A DNA stretch of 64,000 nt from Schistocephalus solidus (Eukaryota > Platyhelminthes > Cestoda > Diphyllobothriidea > Diphyllobothriidae). The stretch covers positions 171,882 to 235,881 of the forward strand of contig WEDG01004095.1 of the NCBI GenBank assembly GCA_017591395.1, given 5' to 3'. The notes beneath the pieces are model-generated. The model was not told the origin of the DNA and did not search any database. It saw nothing but the letters and a program-made list of their open reading frames with translations. Position numbers and translations under genes: made by a program. Shown one piece after another: positions 48,490 to 59,345 of this stretch (positions are counted from its first letter, which is position 1; each line of letters starts with the position of its first letter).

Positions 48490-50215
48490 AACGCAAATGC
48501 CGTCCATACCGTCCTACGCGACCGTGACCTCGAAAGTCTCAGGCCATTAGACACAAACATCCCTCGGCTGTTGGGTCTACAGAAGCTCCGCGAGGAAAGT
48601 CTGCCACTTCGTCCGATTTTTGACATACGAAAAAGTACTTATCATGCAATAGCAAAGTTGTTAGCAGAGAAACTTAAGCCTGTGCACAAGCAGTTAACAC
48701 CACGTAGCTACCGAGATACCTTCTAATTCGTGCATGAATAAAGGGTCTTAAAATGTTCTCTTTGGATGTCTCATCACTTTTTGCAAACATTCCGGTCACC
48801 GAGACAGTCGATTATATCTGCGAATTTCTTTGAACCGGTGAGCATGGAACAGGAATACCGACAAATGCCCCGCAAAATTAATATTAAATTGCAACTTACT
48901 ATTTAAATTCTTTTTTACAACCATCTATACAAACAAATATATGGCGTTGCTATGGGCTCGCCTTATGGATCTCATTTGTTCGATGTCTTCATGGACAACC
49001 TGGAGAAATTTCAGCTGAACTATCAGATCAATCAGCTACAACACTACGGCTGGTACATTGACGACATACTAGCAATTGCCACACGAGAAACCGATAAAGA
49101 CACCTTCTTAAATGCTGTGAACCAAAAACATCCATCGATAAAATTCACTTTGGAGGTGGAAATGGCAGATTCGCTCCCTTTCTTAGACGTCCTACTGAGC
49201 AGAAGATCTGACGGTAGCGTCCGAAGGAGCGCCTATTAAATGAAACCCTGGTTTGAGAATTATAAGAGCTTTGGTTTTATCATACACCTTCAACATAAAC
49301 GCAATCTAGTCCGTTGCTTGTTGCAACGGGTTAGAAAAATTGCTCAATAGACAATATCAGGGAGGTGCTCTGGAAGATCCAGAACCTACTTTGAGGAGTG
49401 CGGGTACCCTGAACGATTAATTACAAAGTATCTTGCCAAATTACCAGTTAAAATTACCACGCTGTAGGAACGAAAACTCTATTCCTCAATGTACCCTTTC
49501 CAGGGGATGTGGCTACTGAATATCTCAGAAGCCGCTTTGACAAAGCTATTTCACGAACATTCCCAGGAGCGAGATTTTGCATATAATTCTCAACCAAAAC
49601 TATTTTACACGGCGAAGGTATGGATAGGTTGCAAGTTCAGTTCACCTCCATGTGCATATACTCATTTACTTGTTCCTGAGGAATAGGCTATATTGGTCGC
49701 ATGAGTCAGCACCTATCCAAACGAAGGAGTGAATACCTTCGGTCGCGGCTCAGAAACGGGACCGTTAGAGCATAAACGGAGCCATTCTTACACATTTTAT
49801 TGGCTACAGACATAGCGTTGATATCCGGGAAGCTTTTTGTGTACAAGCCACTGAGTCAGCGTCTACTAGCAGCAGAAATGACTGCAATCAGGTTGATGAA
49901 GCCGGTCTCGTCCACACAAAACGAACTCTTACAAGCTTCGCACTAAGCATGGCCGAGGGTGGCTTTACTGTATGCACTCCCCGCGCCATTTTTTTCCTCT
50001 TCTTCCATTGGAGCATTTCTATCCACCGCCCACTGTCGCCTGACAAAGTGTTTACTATTACCGTTCCCCTTTTCGAACATCTTACACACAACACTTATAT
50101 GAACAAACGAAAATAATTTATTACGTATTTTCTACATTTACCACGTTCCTATTTTCCAAATAAATGTAATGGCCTGATGAGAAGTTGCCAACAGCACGTG
50201 CTTGCCCTTTAAATG
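48490..50215 (+). mobile_element. Penelope-like element of a second lineage (PLE copy 6), decayed
   Basis: ERDLESLR-like start near 48515, RT motif A MFSLDVSSLFANIP (Asp kept), YGVAMGSPYGSHLFDVFM (motif B), WYIDDILAIATRE (motif C), DSLPFLDVLLSRRSDGS; then several stops, HKRNLVRCLLQR, and a GIY-YIG remnant (YIGRMSQHLSKRRSEYL near 49690-49740). The 3' flank, from cgttccccttttcgaacatc, is shared with 9738-9880. Differs from PLE copies 1-3 in motif spelling (YIDD, AMGSP). Confidence 0.8.
48952..49239 (+). pseudogene. RT palm segment of the second-lineage PLE
   Basis: Longest open piece of PLE copy 6: MGSPYGSHLFDVF, DDILAIATRETDKDTF, FTLEVEMADSLPFLDVLL, stopped after RRSAY. The metal-binding Asp pair in YIDD is kept. 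Confidence 0.8.
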
Positions 50216-50329
50216 GTTTTCTTAAAGAAAAAACAGGTACAAGTCGAATGAATAAAAAGAGAATATTTTGTCTTAACTTTTGTGTGGGAAACCATGAAAA
50301 AGACAATGGTATTGAATATGGAACAATCA

Positions 50330-52028
50330 GATTTTATTTTATTTATTTATTGCCAGTTTACAGGTAAGGTCAAAAAAATATACAGTAGAGGGTCAAGCTG
50401 ACAGTGAAAAAAACTCCTGATCGTTGTTTCAGGTGTTTTCAGGAGAAAAAACTGCAGCTTATTGAGTAATTAAAGTTCTGGAAAGGGAAGCGTTAACACA
50501 GGTAACCGGTGAAGAACCTCTCCATTCAGTGTTACGGATCCGATATTCTGCACCAGCAGGTATTTCGGCGAGCGGCTATTCGCTGTCGACTGAGAAATAA
50601 GCCGATTGAGGTCTGCAGAGCCAGTAATATTGCCCTCAGCATGAAGACTGGCACAGGATTCAGAGTCCATGAAAGCCATCAGAACCGAAGAGAGCTTCAA
50701 CAGAGTCAGCACCCAAAAGTTTTGGAAGGTGTCCTGAATGTAGAAAACTAGTGACAGTTCGCGTAAACAAGGGATAGCTTTGCTGAATTTTGATACTTCT
50801 AGGTAGCTTATTCCAGATTGCTTTAGCGTTTACCGAAAAAAAAAACCGTCGGTATCTAACTGTGCGTGCCAAAGGAAGAAATAAAAATACATCTCGATGA
50901 CTGGTGCGCCGAGAGTGGTCGAGGTGCCTCAGAGATATAAGGGGGTTAAATGCACGACTGTTTAGTAGTTTAAACAGTAAAAAAGCCCCTTCTGTAATCT
51001 GCGAAGCCACAGCGTGTCACGGCTTGTAAGCTCACAGCGTTGGTGATAGGACAGGTTTCGGTGATCTGAATAGAAAACTCTGTTTGTAAAGAAGTGCTGA
51101 ACTGATTCTATCTTCTTTCGTTCACTAGCGTGCATAAGACTACATAGAAACGAGCAATATTCCAGACTAGGCCTGACATACATTTTATAGAGACTGATTC
51201 TAATTTTGACGGTTTTGAAATTTCTGAGAATAAACCCAGTAGTTTGGCGTGCTTTCGAGACAATCAGGGCGCGGTGCTCTGACAGATTAAGACTACTAGA
51301 GTATGATATGCCCAGATCCTTTATAACTCCGGGCACGTTTCGATCGTGACCGTCTATGCTTAGGTGGGGCTGATGGTTGTCGCCAATAACCATAACGGAG
51401 CACTTTTGCCAAGAAAGTGAGAGGCGCCATGTGCGACACCACTGAGCGAAGACCTGAAGATCCGTTTTTAAGAGCTCAAGCACGATGTTGCGATCAATCG
51501 GTTTATATCGATAGGCAACTTTTAAATCGTCAGCGTACAGAAAGGGCCTACCATACTGAAAACAATCAGGAACATCGTTGACAAAGAGGCAAAATAGAAG
51601 CGGGCCGAGCACGCTGCCCTGAATAACTCCGCTCCTCACATGCGTGGGGTTAGAGATAACATCAGAAATTTTAACCCGTTGTGCGCGGAGCATTCAAATA
51701 GGAAAATATTAAGTTCAGAAGCTTGTTACCTATGCCGAAGGAGGCAAGTTTCAGCAGTAGGAGATCATGGTCAACACGATCAAAAGCCTTAGTGAAATCG
51801 AAGTAAACGGTGTAAATTGCAAAAACCGCTGTCTCTAGATTGTAGCACATGATCGAAGAAAGAGAGCTGGCAAGTGTCACAAGACCTTTTTCGAGAAAAC
51901 CATGCTGAGCCGCATTAAGTAGGTTATTTTCTCTTAGGTGACACATCATCTTTTCTTTGATCAAGGACTCGAAGATCTTCGAGACTGCTGGTAGTGTATT
52001 TATTGGTCTAAAGTCGTCAAATGACGTA
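50330..52028 (-). mobile_element. CR1-like non-LTR retrotransposon, RT half, nearly intact
   Basis: Minus strand: DDFRPINTLPAVSKIFESL (52025), AQHGFLEKG, VYFDFTKAFDRVDHDLL (motif A), SGVIQGSVLGPLLFCLFVND (motif B), FLYADDLKVAYRY (motif C), then QWCRTWRLSLSWQKC and YVRPSLEYCSFL. Two frameshifts (near 51690 and 51000) and no other stops until the C-terminus near 50660. The 3' end has an (AATA)n-type tail at 50333-50352. 5'-truncated: no endonuclease. All catalytic Asp residues are intact. Confidence 0.87.
50962..51693 (-). CDS. reverse transcriptase fragment of the CR1-like element
   Basis: 243 open codons with RT motif B (GVIQGSVLGPLLFCLF), motif C (YADD) and the thumb region. In the intact element this enzyme would prime on nicked target DNA. 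Frame continuity is lost at both ends by single frameshifts, so it is a fragment, not a working gene. Confidence 0.82.
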   Translation of the reverse strand: MLRAQRVKISDVISNPTHVRSGVIQGSVLGPLLFCLFVNDVPDCFQYGRPFLYADDLKVAYRYKPIDRNIVLELLKTDLQVFAQWCRTWRLSLSWQKCSVMVIGDNHQPHLSIDGHDRNVPGVIKDLGISYSSSLNLSEHRALIVSKARQTTGFILRNFKTVKIRISLYKMYVRPSLEYCSFLCSLMHASERKKIESVQHFFTNRVFYSDHRNLSYHQRCELTSRDTLWLRRLQKGLFYCLNY

Positions 52029-52379
52029 GGTCGGCCGTGTTTCAGTCGTCATGCTACCATTCCTTACGTTGTAAAAGCTTTAAAACTCTATTGTTCCTTA
52101 GCATTTTAAATACAACTAATTTAACCCTCCACAACCAAGCTCGTCTCCTAACCCCACGGGTCATATTATATTCCAAACTATATAACTTTAATCAGGTTGT
52201 CCTAAGGACGTAAATCCAAACCTAGACCGAAAAGCAAGGTAGCGCAGTTCTAAGTAATCGCATACTGCTTTCTCCAAAACTTGCCAAGCCTCTCCAACAG
52301 GCAAATAACCCTAAGCATGTCAACCGATATACAATACCCGATTTTCCAGCACTTAATTCTTATAGCTGCTTGCAGTCTC

Positions 52380-55195
52380 ACACCAACCTCTATATTCCAT
52401 CTTACTTCCCGCCTTTCTGTTTTAACTACTAACAGGCATATCCTAGTCTTAACCCCTATCGTTTTTCGATACCTACAAGTTTTTTTCCTATACCTTTTAG
52501 ATATCCCTCTCAGCCTTTTGCTACTGCCGTTCCTAACACCAATATTTCTGTTGAAGTTGGCAGTTTCTCTCAAAACCAGAACAACTTCCCACTTAATTAC
52601 CCACCTACAAATTTTAATATAAATAACGATGACCCTAGTTTGGATACTCGAACTACGCTAGATATCATATTGCTTAATGCTAGATCTGTTTTAAATAAGC
52701 TGGCCCGACTGAGAGCCATTGCTTTCGAGTTAACGCCCGATGTCTTATGTGTAACTGAATCTCGGATACATCCCTTAATTTCCGACTATTTGCTTGTCAT
52801 AGGCCAGTATTATCCCAACCGTCAAGACCGCATTAGAAAGCGTGGTGGTGGTTGTCTTCTCAATATTTAAGCTTCATTTAAGCACTTCCCGTTTGATCTA
52901 GATTTAACGTCATCCTCTGGTAATTACTGCTTCGGATCCATTATCCTATCGCCCCGGCAAAGGTGATTCTCGGATATATTTACAACCTGCCTAATTCTTC
53001 ATCCGATGATGATGCAAAACTTCGTGAAATTTAAATTGGTTTCGGAGTCCAATTTGAACATTATATAATCGCTTGAGATTTTAATTTTCCTGAAATTGAC
53101 TGGATTTAAACTTTTGTCCACCCAGATTTCAGCCTTTCCTCGATACTATTAATTTTTCTAATTGCTCCCAGCTTGTCCGTTCTTCAACGAGAGACAAGGT
53201 TATTTAAGACCTGATTTTCACAAAAGACATTGCTTCCCTCTTCGTTGATTTTAAGCAGGGCCTCTTCCAAAGTAACCATACATTAATTCACTGTTGCTTA
53301 CCGATTGTCTCATCGAAAAAGGCTAGCCATGTTCGTACCTATCATGCTTTTGACCTCTCAGATATGAGCTTAATTAATAAAATTTTGAACTCATTGGACT
53401 GGCAGCATCTCTCCTCCATGAACGACGCAGCCAGTCTTTGTGACTTCATGTCAGTCGTTTGAAATATTAGCCTGGAATTTGTGCCAACCAAAATTGTCAA
53501 GCCCTACGTATCGGAATCCACCGTTCATCACTTTCTTTTACAAAGACTTAAGAAATTGAGGAAGCAGTTAAAAGATCAATATACTAGTTCGTTATTTGTA
53601 CATCTAAGGATCGTAGAGAATTTTGAATAAGCCTTTAATATTAGTCTTGCACGTGACAGACTTAGGGAATCTTGCGCATTCAATGAGCCAAACTTTGCGA
53701 AATCTGTTGCTCAACTGTTCCGCCGTCGATCCTGCACTTAATGAGGTTATGAAATTCCTCCATTTCTAAATGAAGCTTAGAACTTAGTTTTCGAGGATTC
53801 TGACAAGGCAAAATTGTTTAGTGCGTTCTTTGCAAATAATCTTACGATGGAATCTGAGCTGGTTCCAACGTTTCAAGTGTCCTCATTAAATATTATCAGC
53901 ACTATTGATATATCCTCAGAACTAATTCGCAAGCAAATAATTCGTCTAAAAAACTCGCACTCTTCGGGGACTGACGGTATTCCAAACTCAGTTATTAAGA
54001 GAGTGCCGAGCTTCAACCGATTGTTAAGCCATATATTCTCAGTTTATCTTTCACACGAATTCTAACCTGACTCATGGAAGACCTCTATTATTCTTCCTGT
54101 CTCCAATTCGGGATCTCGTTCGGGCGTAAATAATTATCGAGAGATTCGCAAAACACGGGCTCTAGCAAACCGTCATTAAAAAATTATTTTTTATCATATT
54201 CTCGACTTTTGCCTAGAAAATAAGCTCTTAAGCGACTTGCAATAAGGTTTTCTGCCTGGGAGATCATGCGAAGTGTATCACTTAACTTTTCTTAACCTCG
54301 TCACTTCCCTTCGTAATGAGCAGCAGTCAGTGGTTTTTATCTACTTTGACCTGAGAAAAGCCTGTGACAAGGTACCGCAGAGACGTCTTTTGGTGAAATT
54401 GGAAGCCCTCGGCATCTGGCCACCTCTCCTTGACTTCCTGGGTTCCTACTCCTCTAACCGCAGCCAGAAGGTCTTAGTACGTAAAAGCTATTCGACGCCT
54501 CAGTCGAGCATGAGTGGAATTTTCCGTCCCCACTTTTAAACTAGCATCGCCAACTCTTGATAACCTTGATACTTTCCTCCGATTTTGCATCACTAACGAT
54601 GGTCTCCATGTTTAGTTGATGATCAAGGCGGGTTCTGATGGTTTTGCCTCTTTGATTGGTGGACTATGCAGTCAACAAGGTCGCATCTCGATGATAATCT
54701 CATGAACTCTACTGTCCCCTCTTCGTCCCATGTTGTCTACGATGATTTCATCCTCTCTCACCTTCGCTGGTGTTTATAAGCAGAAGATCTGACTGTTGTA
54801 TTATCTTTCACCCGACAAGGAGCGTTCCGAACCCTCATTCGTTGTCAGCAACATCACAATACTATCCCATTGCATCTAGCTATTAATTTTTAGTGAAGCT
54901 TTTTTAATTGGCGGCTCGCCGAACTCCGCCTCCGATTGAACCCTAGGAGTTTTTTTACTGCGTCTTTTTTAGTTCACCATATATGTCAAAGGTTGTTGAC
55001 TATTGTTTTAAAAATGGCAAATCGTTCAGAATCGGATATGCCTACAATACTACTCATTTCTGCTGTTCATATGGCTACTCACATAGTGCAGCAATTATCC
55101 AATTTGTATTTATTGAAACCACGATACTAAGTTTGCAATGATGGGGCCCTCTAGGCCTTAAATCTAAAATTTATCTTTATATTCATATTAAGAGA
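52380..55195 (+). mobile_element. CR1-like non-LTR retrotransposon, longer but decayed copy
   Basis: Starts with a Pro/Phe-rich leader (NPYRFSIPTSFFPIPFRYP), then the endonuclease start TLDIILLNARSVLNKLARL and LTPDVLCVTESRIHPL. About 1 kb of stop-rich remnant follows, then the RT start (LKNSHSSGTDGIPNSVIK), SVVFIYFDLRKACDKVP (motif A) and LVKLEALGIWPPLLDFLGSY. RT motifs B and C are missing: an internal deletion joins near 54535 to the 3' UTR. 3' end as at 39946-40497. Confidence 0.8.
52640..52870 (+). pseudogene. endonuclease N-terminus of the CR1-like element
   Basis: TTLDIILLNARSVLNK...LRAIAFELTPDVLCVTES is the start of an apurinic-type endonuclease (the N of LLNARS and the E of TES are catalytic-site residues). 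Stops at 52868. Confidence 0.75.
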
Positions 55196-55214
55196 GTGGA
55201 AATGCGTTCTTAAT

Positions 55215-55440
55215 TAAATAGAAAAATATACGTTAAATAAATAAAAAATGACGCCCACATCACTACAAACTTAAGAGCGCGGTTTGAATAAATACAAAGT
55301 GGATGATTGCTGCACTAGGTGAGTGGCCATATGAACATTAGAAATGAGTAGTATGGTGGGCACATCCGATTCAGAACGATCGCCATTTTTAAGCAATATT
55401 TAACAATCTTTAAAAAATAAACGGTGAATTAGGAAAGAAG
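55215..55440 (-). mobile_element. CR1-like 3' end fragment, inverted
   Basis: On the minus strand reads ttctgaatcggatgtgccca, agtgcagcaatcatccactt and tgtatttattcaaaccgc, the same 3' UTR as 54990-55140 but opposite, giving two 3' ends meeting tail to tail. Confidence 0.75.
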
Positions 55441-55639
55441 CAATGCAAATGGAAAGTACTTATATGTACGGGGTTTGAGCATGAGACGGTTGGGCGGGCG
55501 GGCCGAATTTCGCAAAGGTGTCCCCAAACAGGCAAGGTCGGTTAAAACAAAAACAGTTCGGGATTTCGGTCCGTTACAAGATCTCTATAGTTTTATTTAA
55601 GTTATGGTAGCATTTTTTTCTGAAAAATAGTTTTTAGTG

Positions 55640-55760
55640 TCTGCTGTTCATCTGGATGCTCACATAGTGCAGCAATTATCCACTTTGTATTTATTTAAAC
55701 CACGGTACTAATTTAATGATGGGGCCCTGGGCCTTAAATATACAATTTATTTATTTATTT
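55640..55760 (+). mobile_element. CR1-like 3' end fragment
   Basis: gctgttcatctggatgctca, tagtgcagcaattatccact and ccttaaatatacaatttatt plus a (TTTA)n tail; very short 5'-truncated copy. Confidence 0.75.
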
Positions 55761-58189
55761 CTGGAAAGCGATATACGGTATAGTATGACGCTCGAAATGG
55801 TCCACCCGTAGCAGAAGCCAATCGCTAAAAGTTCTAAAGGAAACCTGATTGGTCTCCCCAAAAGGTTTAATCAGTACACAATTGCAACCAAAGAATGCCA
55901 ATATGTGAGCAAGGATTATGAGTACGATAAATTCTCATCAGACACACATTTGCTTTTATAATAACACCTTAACTCACACCCTCCTTTCCCTTCCTTACCC
56001 CACGTTTTCCTTCCTTTACCCTCCCTCCCCTTCCTTCTCCTCCTCCTCATCATCTAAAACAGAGGATCTACACCGAGACTTTTCAATGACCATAGTGAGA
56101 ACCGAATTACTCCGTATATATGATACACTTTACTTGCAGCCTGTGCTGTCACTATGGTGTATTGTATCAGCTCAAATTATGCTATTGGCTGCCCGTTAGA
56201 AGTTTACTGAATTAAACGCGGTAACCCCGCTATGGTTGATAGAAACTGGCTCAACTATGAATATCAGCTTACAGTCTTGGCCTGAAAAGCACAATTTAAA
56301 CTGATTTATCCCTAGGTAACGCACAGTTTTTGAGGTAATTAAAAAAGCCACGACATAGCCAATATGTGTGTTGATGGAGTCGGCATTGAAGTGAATTAGT
56401 GCAAATATGCGTTGTTTTGTTTTTTTCGGCTGCCTTGGCCGACAATAGTCTTTCCTTGAAAGTTAAAAGTATTGCTTACTTATTGAATGTCCATTTTAAG
56501 CTAAGATTGACCTCTGTTCCTAATGTAGGTCGTTATGCAAGTTTCTTCCTATTCCTGTAACGGCGATTGATTCCCACCCTAAAAGCATCATCCAAGATCT
56601 CTTATCTTTGCCATCCTTCTGGCAATTATAACTCCGTATTAACTATAGCAAATGAGGAAAACGGGGTTTAATCTTCAATGAAGGGGAATGCGTGCTTACT
56701 GGGACAGTAGGTTTGTTAGTCTTATTAAATTATGCGCTGGGGTACAAGATTAGTGTGCTAAATTTTCAAAGCGCTTTGAAGAGAACCAACAGGCTCCACG
56801 AGACTTGAACATATACTAGTCCAAAGCTGTGTTATCTTTCATGAATGGCAAGGGTTAACATGTTTAAGACAAGGGAAAGCATCCTTGCGTACCTTTGTTC
56901 TGTAAGGTGCATCACTTACTTTAAATTCTCATCATATTAGGTGGACGAGGGTTGACGGTGGGTTGCCTTTAGGCTTGGTATTGTAATTAATATTTTGCGA
57001 TAAGAATTCTCTCTCTGTTTACTATATCCTGGCCTAAAAAGCCAACCGGATAATGGCTTCTTGACTGAAGTAACATTCGAAAGTTTTTTCCAGTCTGCTG
57101 TGCCAAGCAGAATGATGGGCACTCTCTGAGACCACATTATGAAAATCACAAATTGATGTTCATGAACCGAAACAGCCATTTCCTCAAAGTTGGTGCAGAT
57201 CCAAAGCCATGAGTTCTCATTTTAATTATTAAACAGTAGGTCATTCAATGTGTTCTGGCTCAAAATCACAAAATCACGACGATTAAAGTGTCAGTAATGG
57301 TAGGGTTTGATGTTTTTTTATTTTACTTCAGGACATAAAGTCCATCCACAAAGACATAACTTATTTACGTTTCAGATTTGCTGTATACACCCACACTCCG
57401 AAAAGCCAAAAAAACATTGCTAGTTAATTGATTTACGCAGTATGACAGGCTCTATCTGAGATGAAGTTGAAAAACCCCTAGAAAAACCAGACCTCTGAAG
57501 CTATCGCTAGTCAGTATTTGATATACATTTACGGCAAGGAATAACACCAGGTACACTAGCAAAGTCAAAACATCAGAACAATTCGCAATTAGCTTTAGGA
57601 GAAAGTAAGGTAAGCGGACATTACGGTACTACGACGAGAGGAAGTTCATCCCAGCGTCCTAATCGAAACTCCTTCATCTGGGCAGTTCTGCCGATTGAGG
57701 TTGAATTCAAATGCAGTTTTCCGGCTAGAAGAGAGCAATTGAACGATCAGCAGGCGCTTGACTCTTTCACCAGGGAATGGCAAATTGATAGTGACGATAC
57801 ATACAGTCATGATTAAGCATTCCGAGGTATGTGTGACCGTCAGCATTGTAGGGTTGAACGTCTGTGCAGTCTTCCGTCAATCACTCAATCAGCAGCAGCT
57901 GATAAAATATGTGTTATGCAACAAAACTCCAAAATAGACTGTACGTCAACAACGACATTATCGCTCCCTGGGATACTCTCAGCCCTTTCGCGACACCTGC
58001 GTCCACGTGTAAACTGTGGAGATATTTATTATACTGTAATGGAACCCGTGCCATTTGGGGGTATTTGCTCTCAGCTACCAATGGAAAGCTTGCCATCTGA
58101 TGACTCTAAAATAGACGAATTCTAACGTGACCAAGGTAGAAGTACGGAATTTCGAGTTTGCCAAATACATTTCGTCCGGGATTCCATGA
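55761..58189. other. stretch with no recognised gene
   Basis: Pyrimidine-rich at 55970-56060 (ccctcctttcccttccttac and similar). Frames 57646-57846 minus and 57829-58125 plus look protein-like in composition but match nothing I know. Confidence 0.4.
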
Positions 58190-58340
58190 ACTAACTGAAA
58201 TGATTGTCCAAGCAGGATTTCCTAATCAAGTAATCTAGACTCCACCGGATGACTGTCAGGCACAGTTAATTAGGCGGGTATTGTGGCAGATTTGAATAAT
58301 TCATTTGACCCACTTGTGAAAAATTCAACGGCTGGTAATG
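58190..58340 (-). mobile_element. SINE family B tail fragment
   Basis: Minus strand gaatttttcacaagtgggtc then aaatgaattattcaaatc matches the tails of SINE B at 24160 and 24470. The plus-strand gtccaagcaggatttcctaa here also matches gcccaagcaggattttctaa at 24375-24394. Confidence 0.6.
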
Positions 58341-59189
58341 TTTAGGTAAGGGTCGGAGATAGGCTGTGAGCGCATGAATCCGTACCTCCCCTCTCCCACT
58401 CTGAACTTTAGGCATGACCAAATGCATTAGGCCGGAGGGAAGGCTTTGCTATTCCCTTGTACTGCAGGAGGTTGGTAAGCGTATACGCGATTCTCACAGC
58501 AAAAAAAGACTTGCGGATATAAGGACACATGAAAGTCAACTTTTGTAAGTTTAATCTGCCTTATGGTCGCATCTGGAACTGTGAAACTGGATCCATTAAA
58601 CCACTTCAGTTCATAATGACTGCGAAAGTAATGAACACCTCAACATATGAGGGTGTCGTCGTGACTTACGTATAAAAGTGTTCAAAATGAGCACTCCCTA
58701 GTGCGGCATCCGCCATACCCCAATCCTAGGAAACATTTACCATACATGGCTTTTGGATGTGCAAAGGCTGACGAAATAACTTAGCCAACACCTGCTTAAC
58801 CCATGTTTTGCCTCTTTGAATAGCACTTTGCGTGTTTTTAAGGATTGTCGCCGTCCCAACCAGTCCTGTAAAGCAGTTTCAGGCGTCGTTTTTGAAATAT
58901 GGACACCCCACTTCAACCAACAAGTGACTGCCAGCAGTGAATTTCCTTGTAGAATTGTCCTTTCTGCATATGCTCATTATGAACACCATTTAAATAGGTT
59001 TACTGTAATTTGACTGGCTAAACAAAATCATTCGAACTGGGGCAGTTGAGAGTGCTTTGCGTATTTGGAGGGCCAAAGAACTCGAATGTTAATGGAAATA
59101 AAACAACCTCCGTACACCACATGAAAATGTTATTTTTTCCTTCAAAGCAAGTATGCTTTTGGCATATAAATTATCTGTCGATTCCGACC
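58341..59189. other. stretch with nothing recognised
   Basis: No supported feature. Confidence 0.4.
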
Positions 59190-59345
59190 ATGTTCACCGT
59201 CGACCCGACTGTAGGGTAGACACAGGGGCGGGGAGATTCGCGTGCATTAGTGGTAGTAGACTTGCACAGGATGTACTGCACGCACTCGTTCCTTCCGAGC
59301 CTGGGCACGGTGTCAGGACACAGGCAATAAGACCAGAAGTATTTT
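59190..59345 (-). repeat. dispersed repeat D, copy 3
   Basis: cgacccgactgtagggtaga...cacaggggcgggga aligns with 41714-41755, and gcctgggcacggtgtcagga...ataagaccagaag aligns with 41820-41860. More diverged than copies 1 and 2. Confidence 0.55.

Noticed and set aside
57829..58125. 98-codon plus-strand frame as a gene
   Set aside because: Protein-like composition but no family recognised and an overlapping frame on the other strand; left unannotated.
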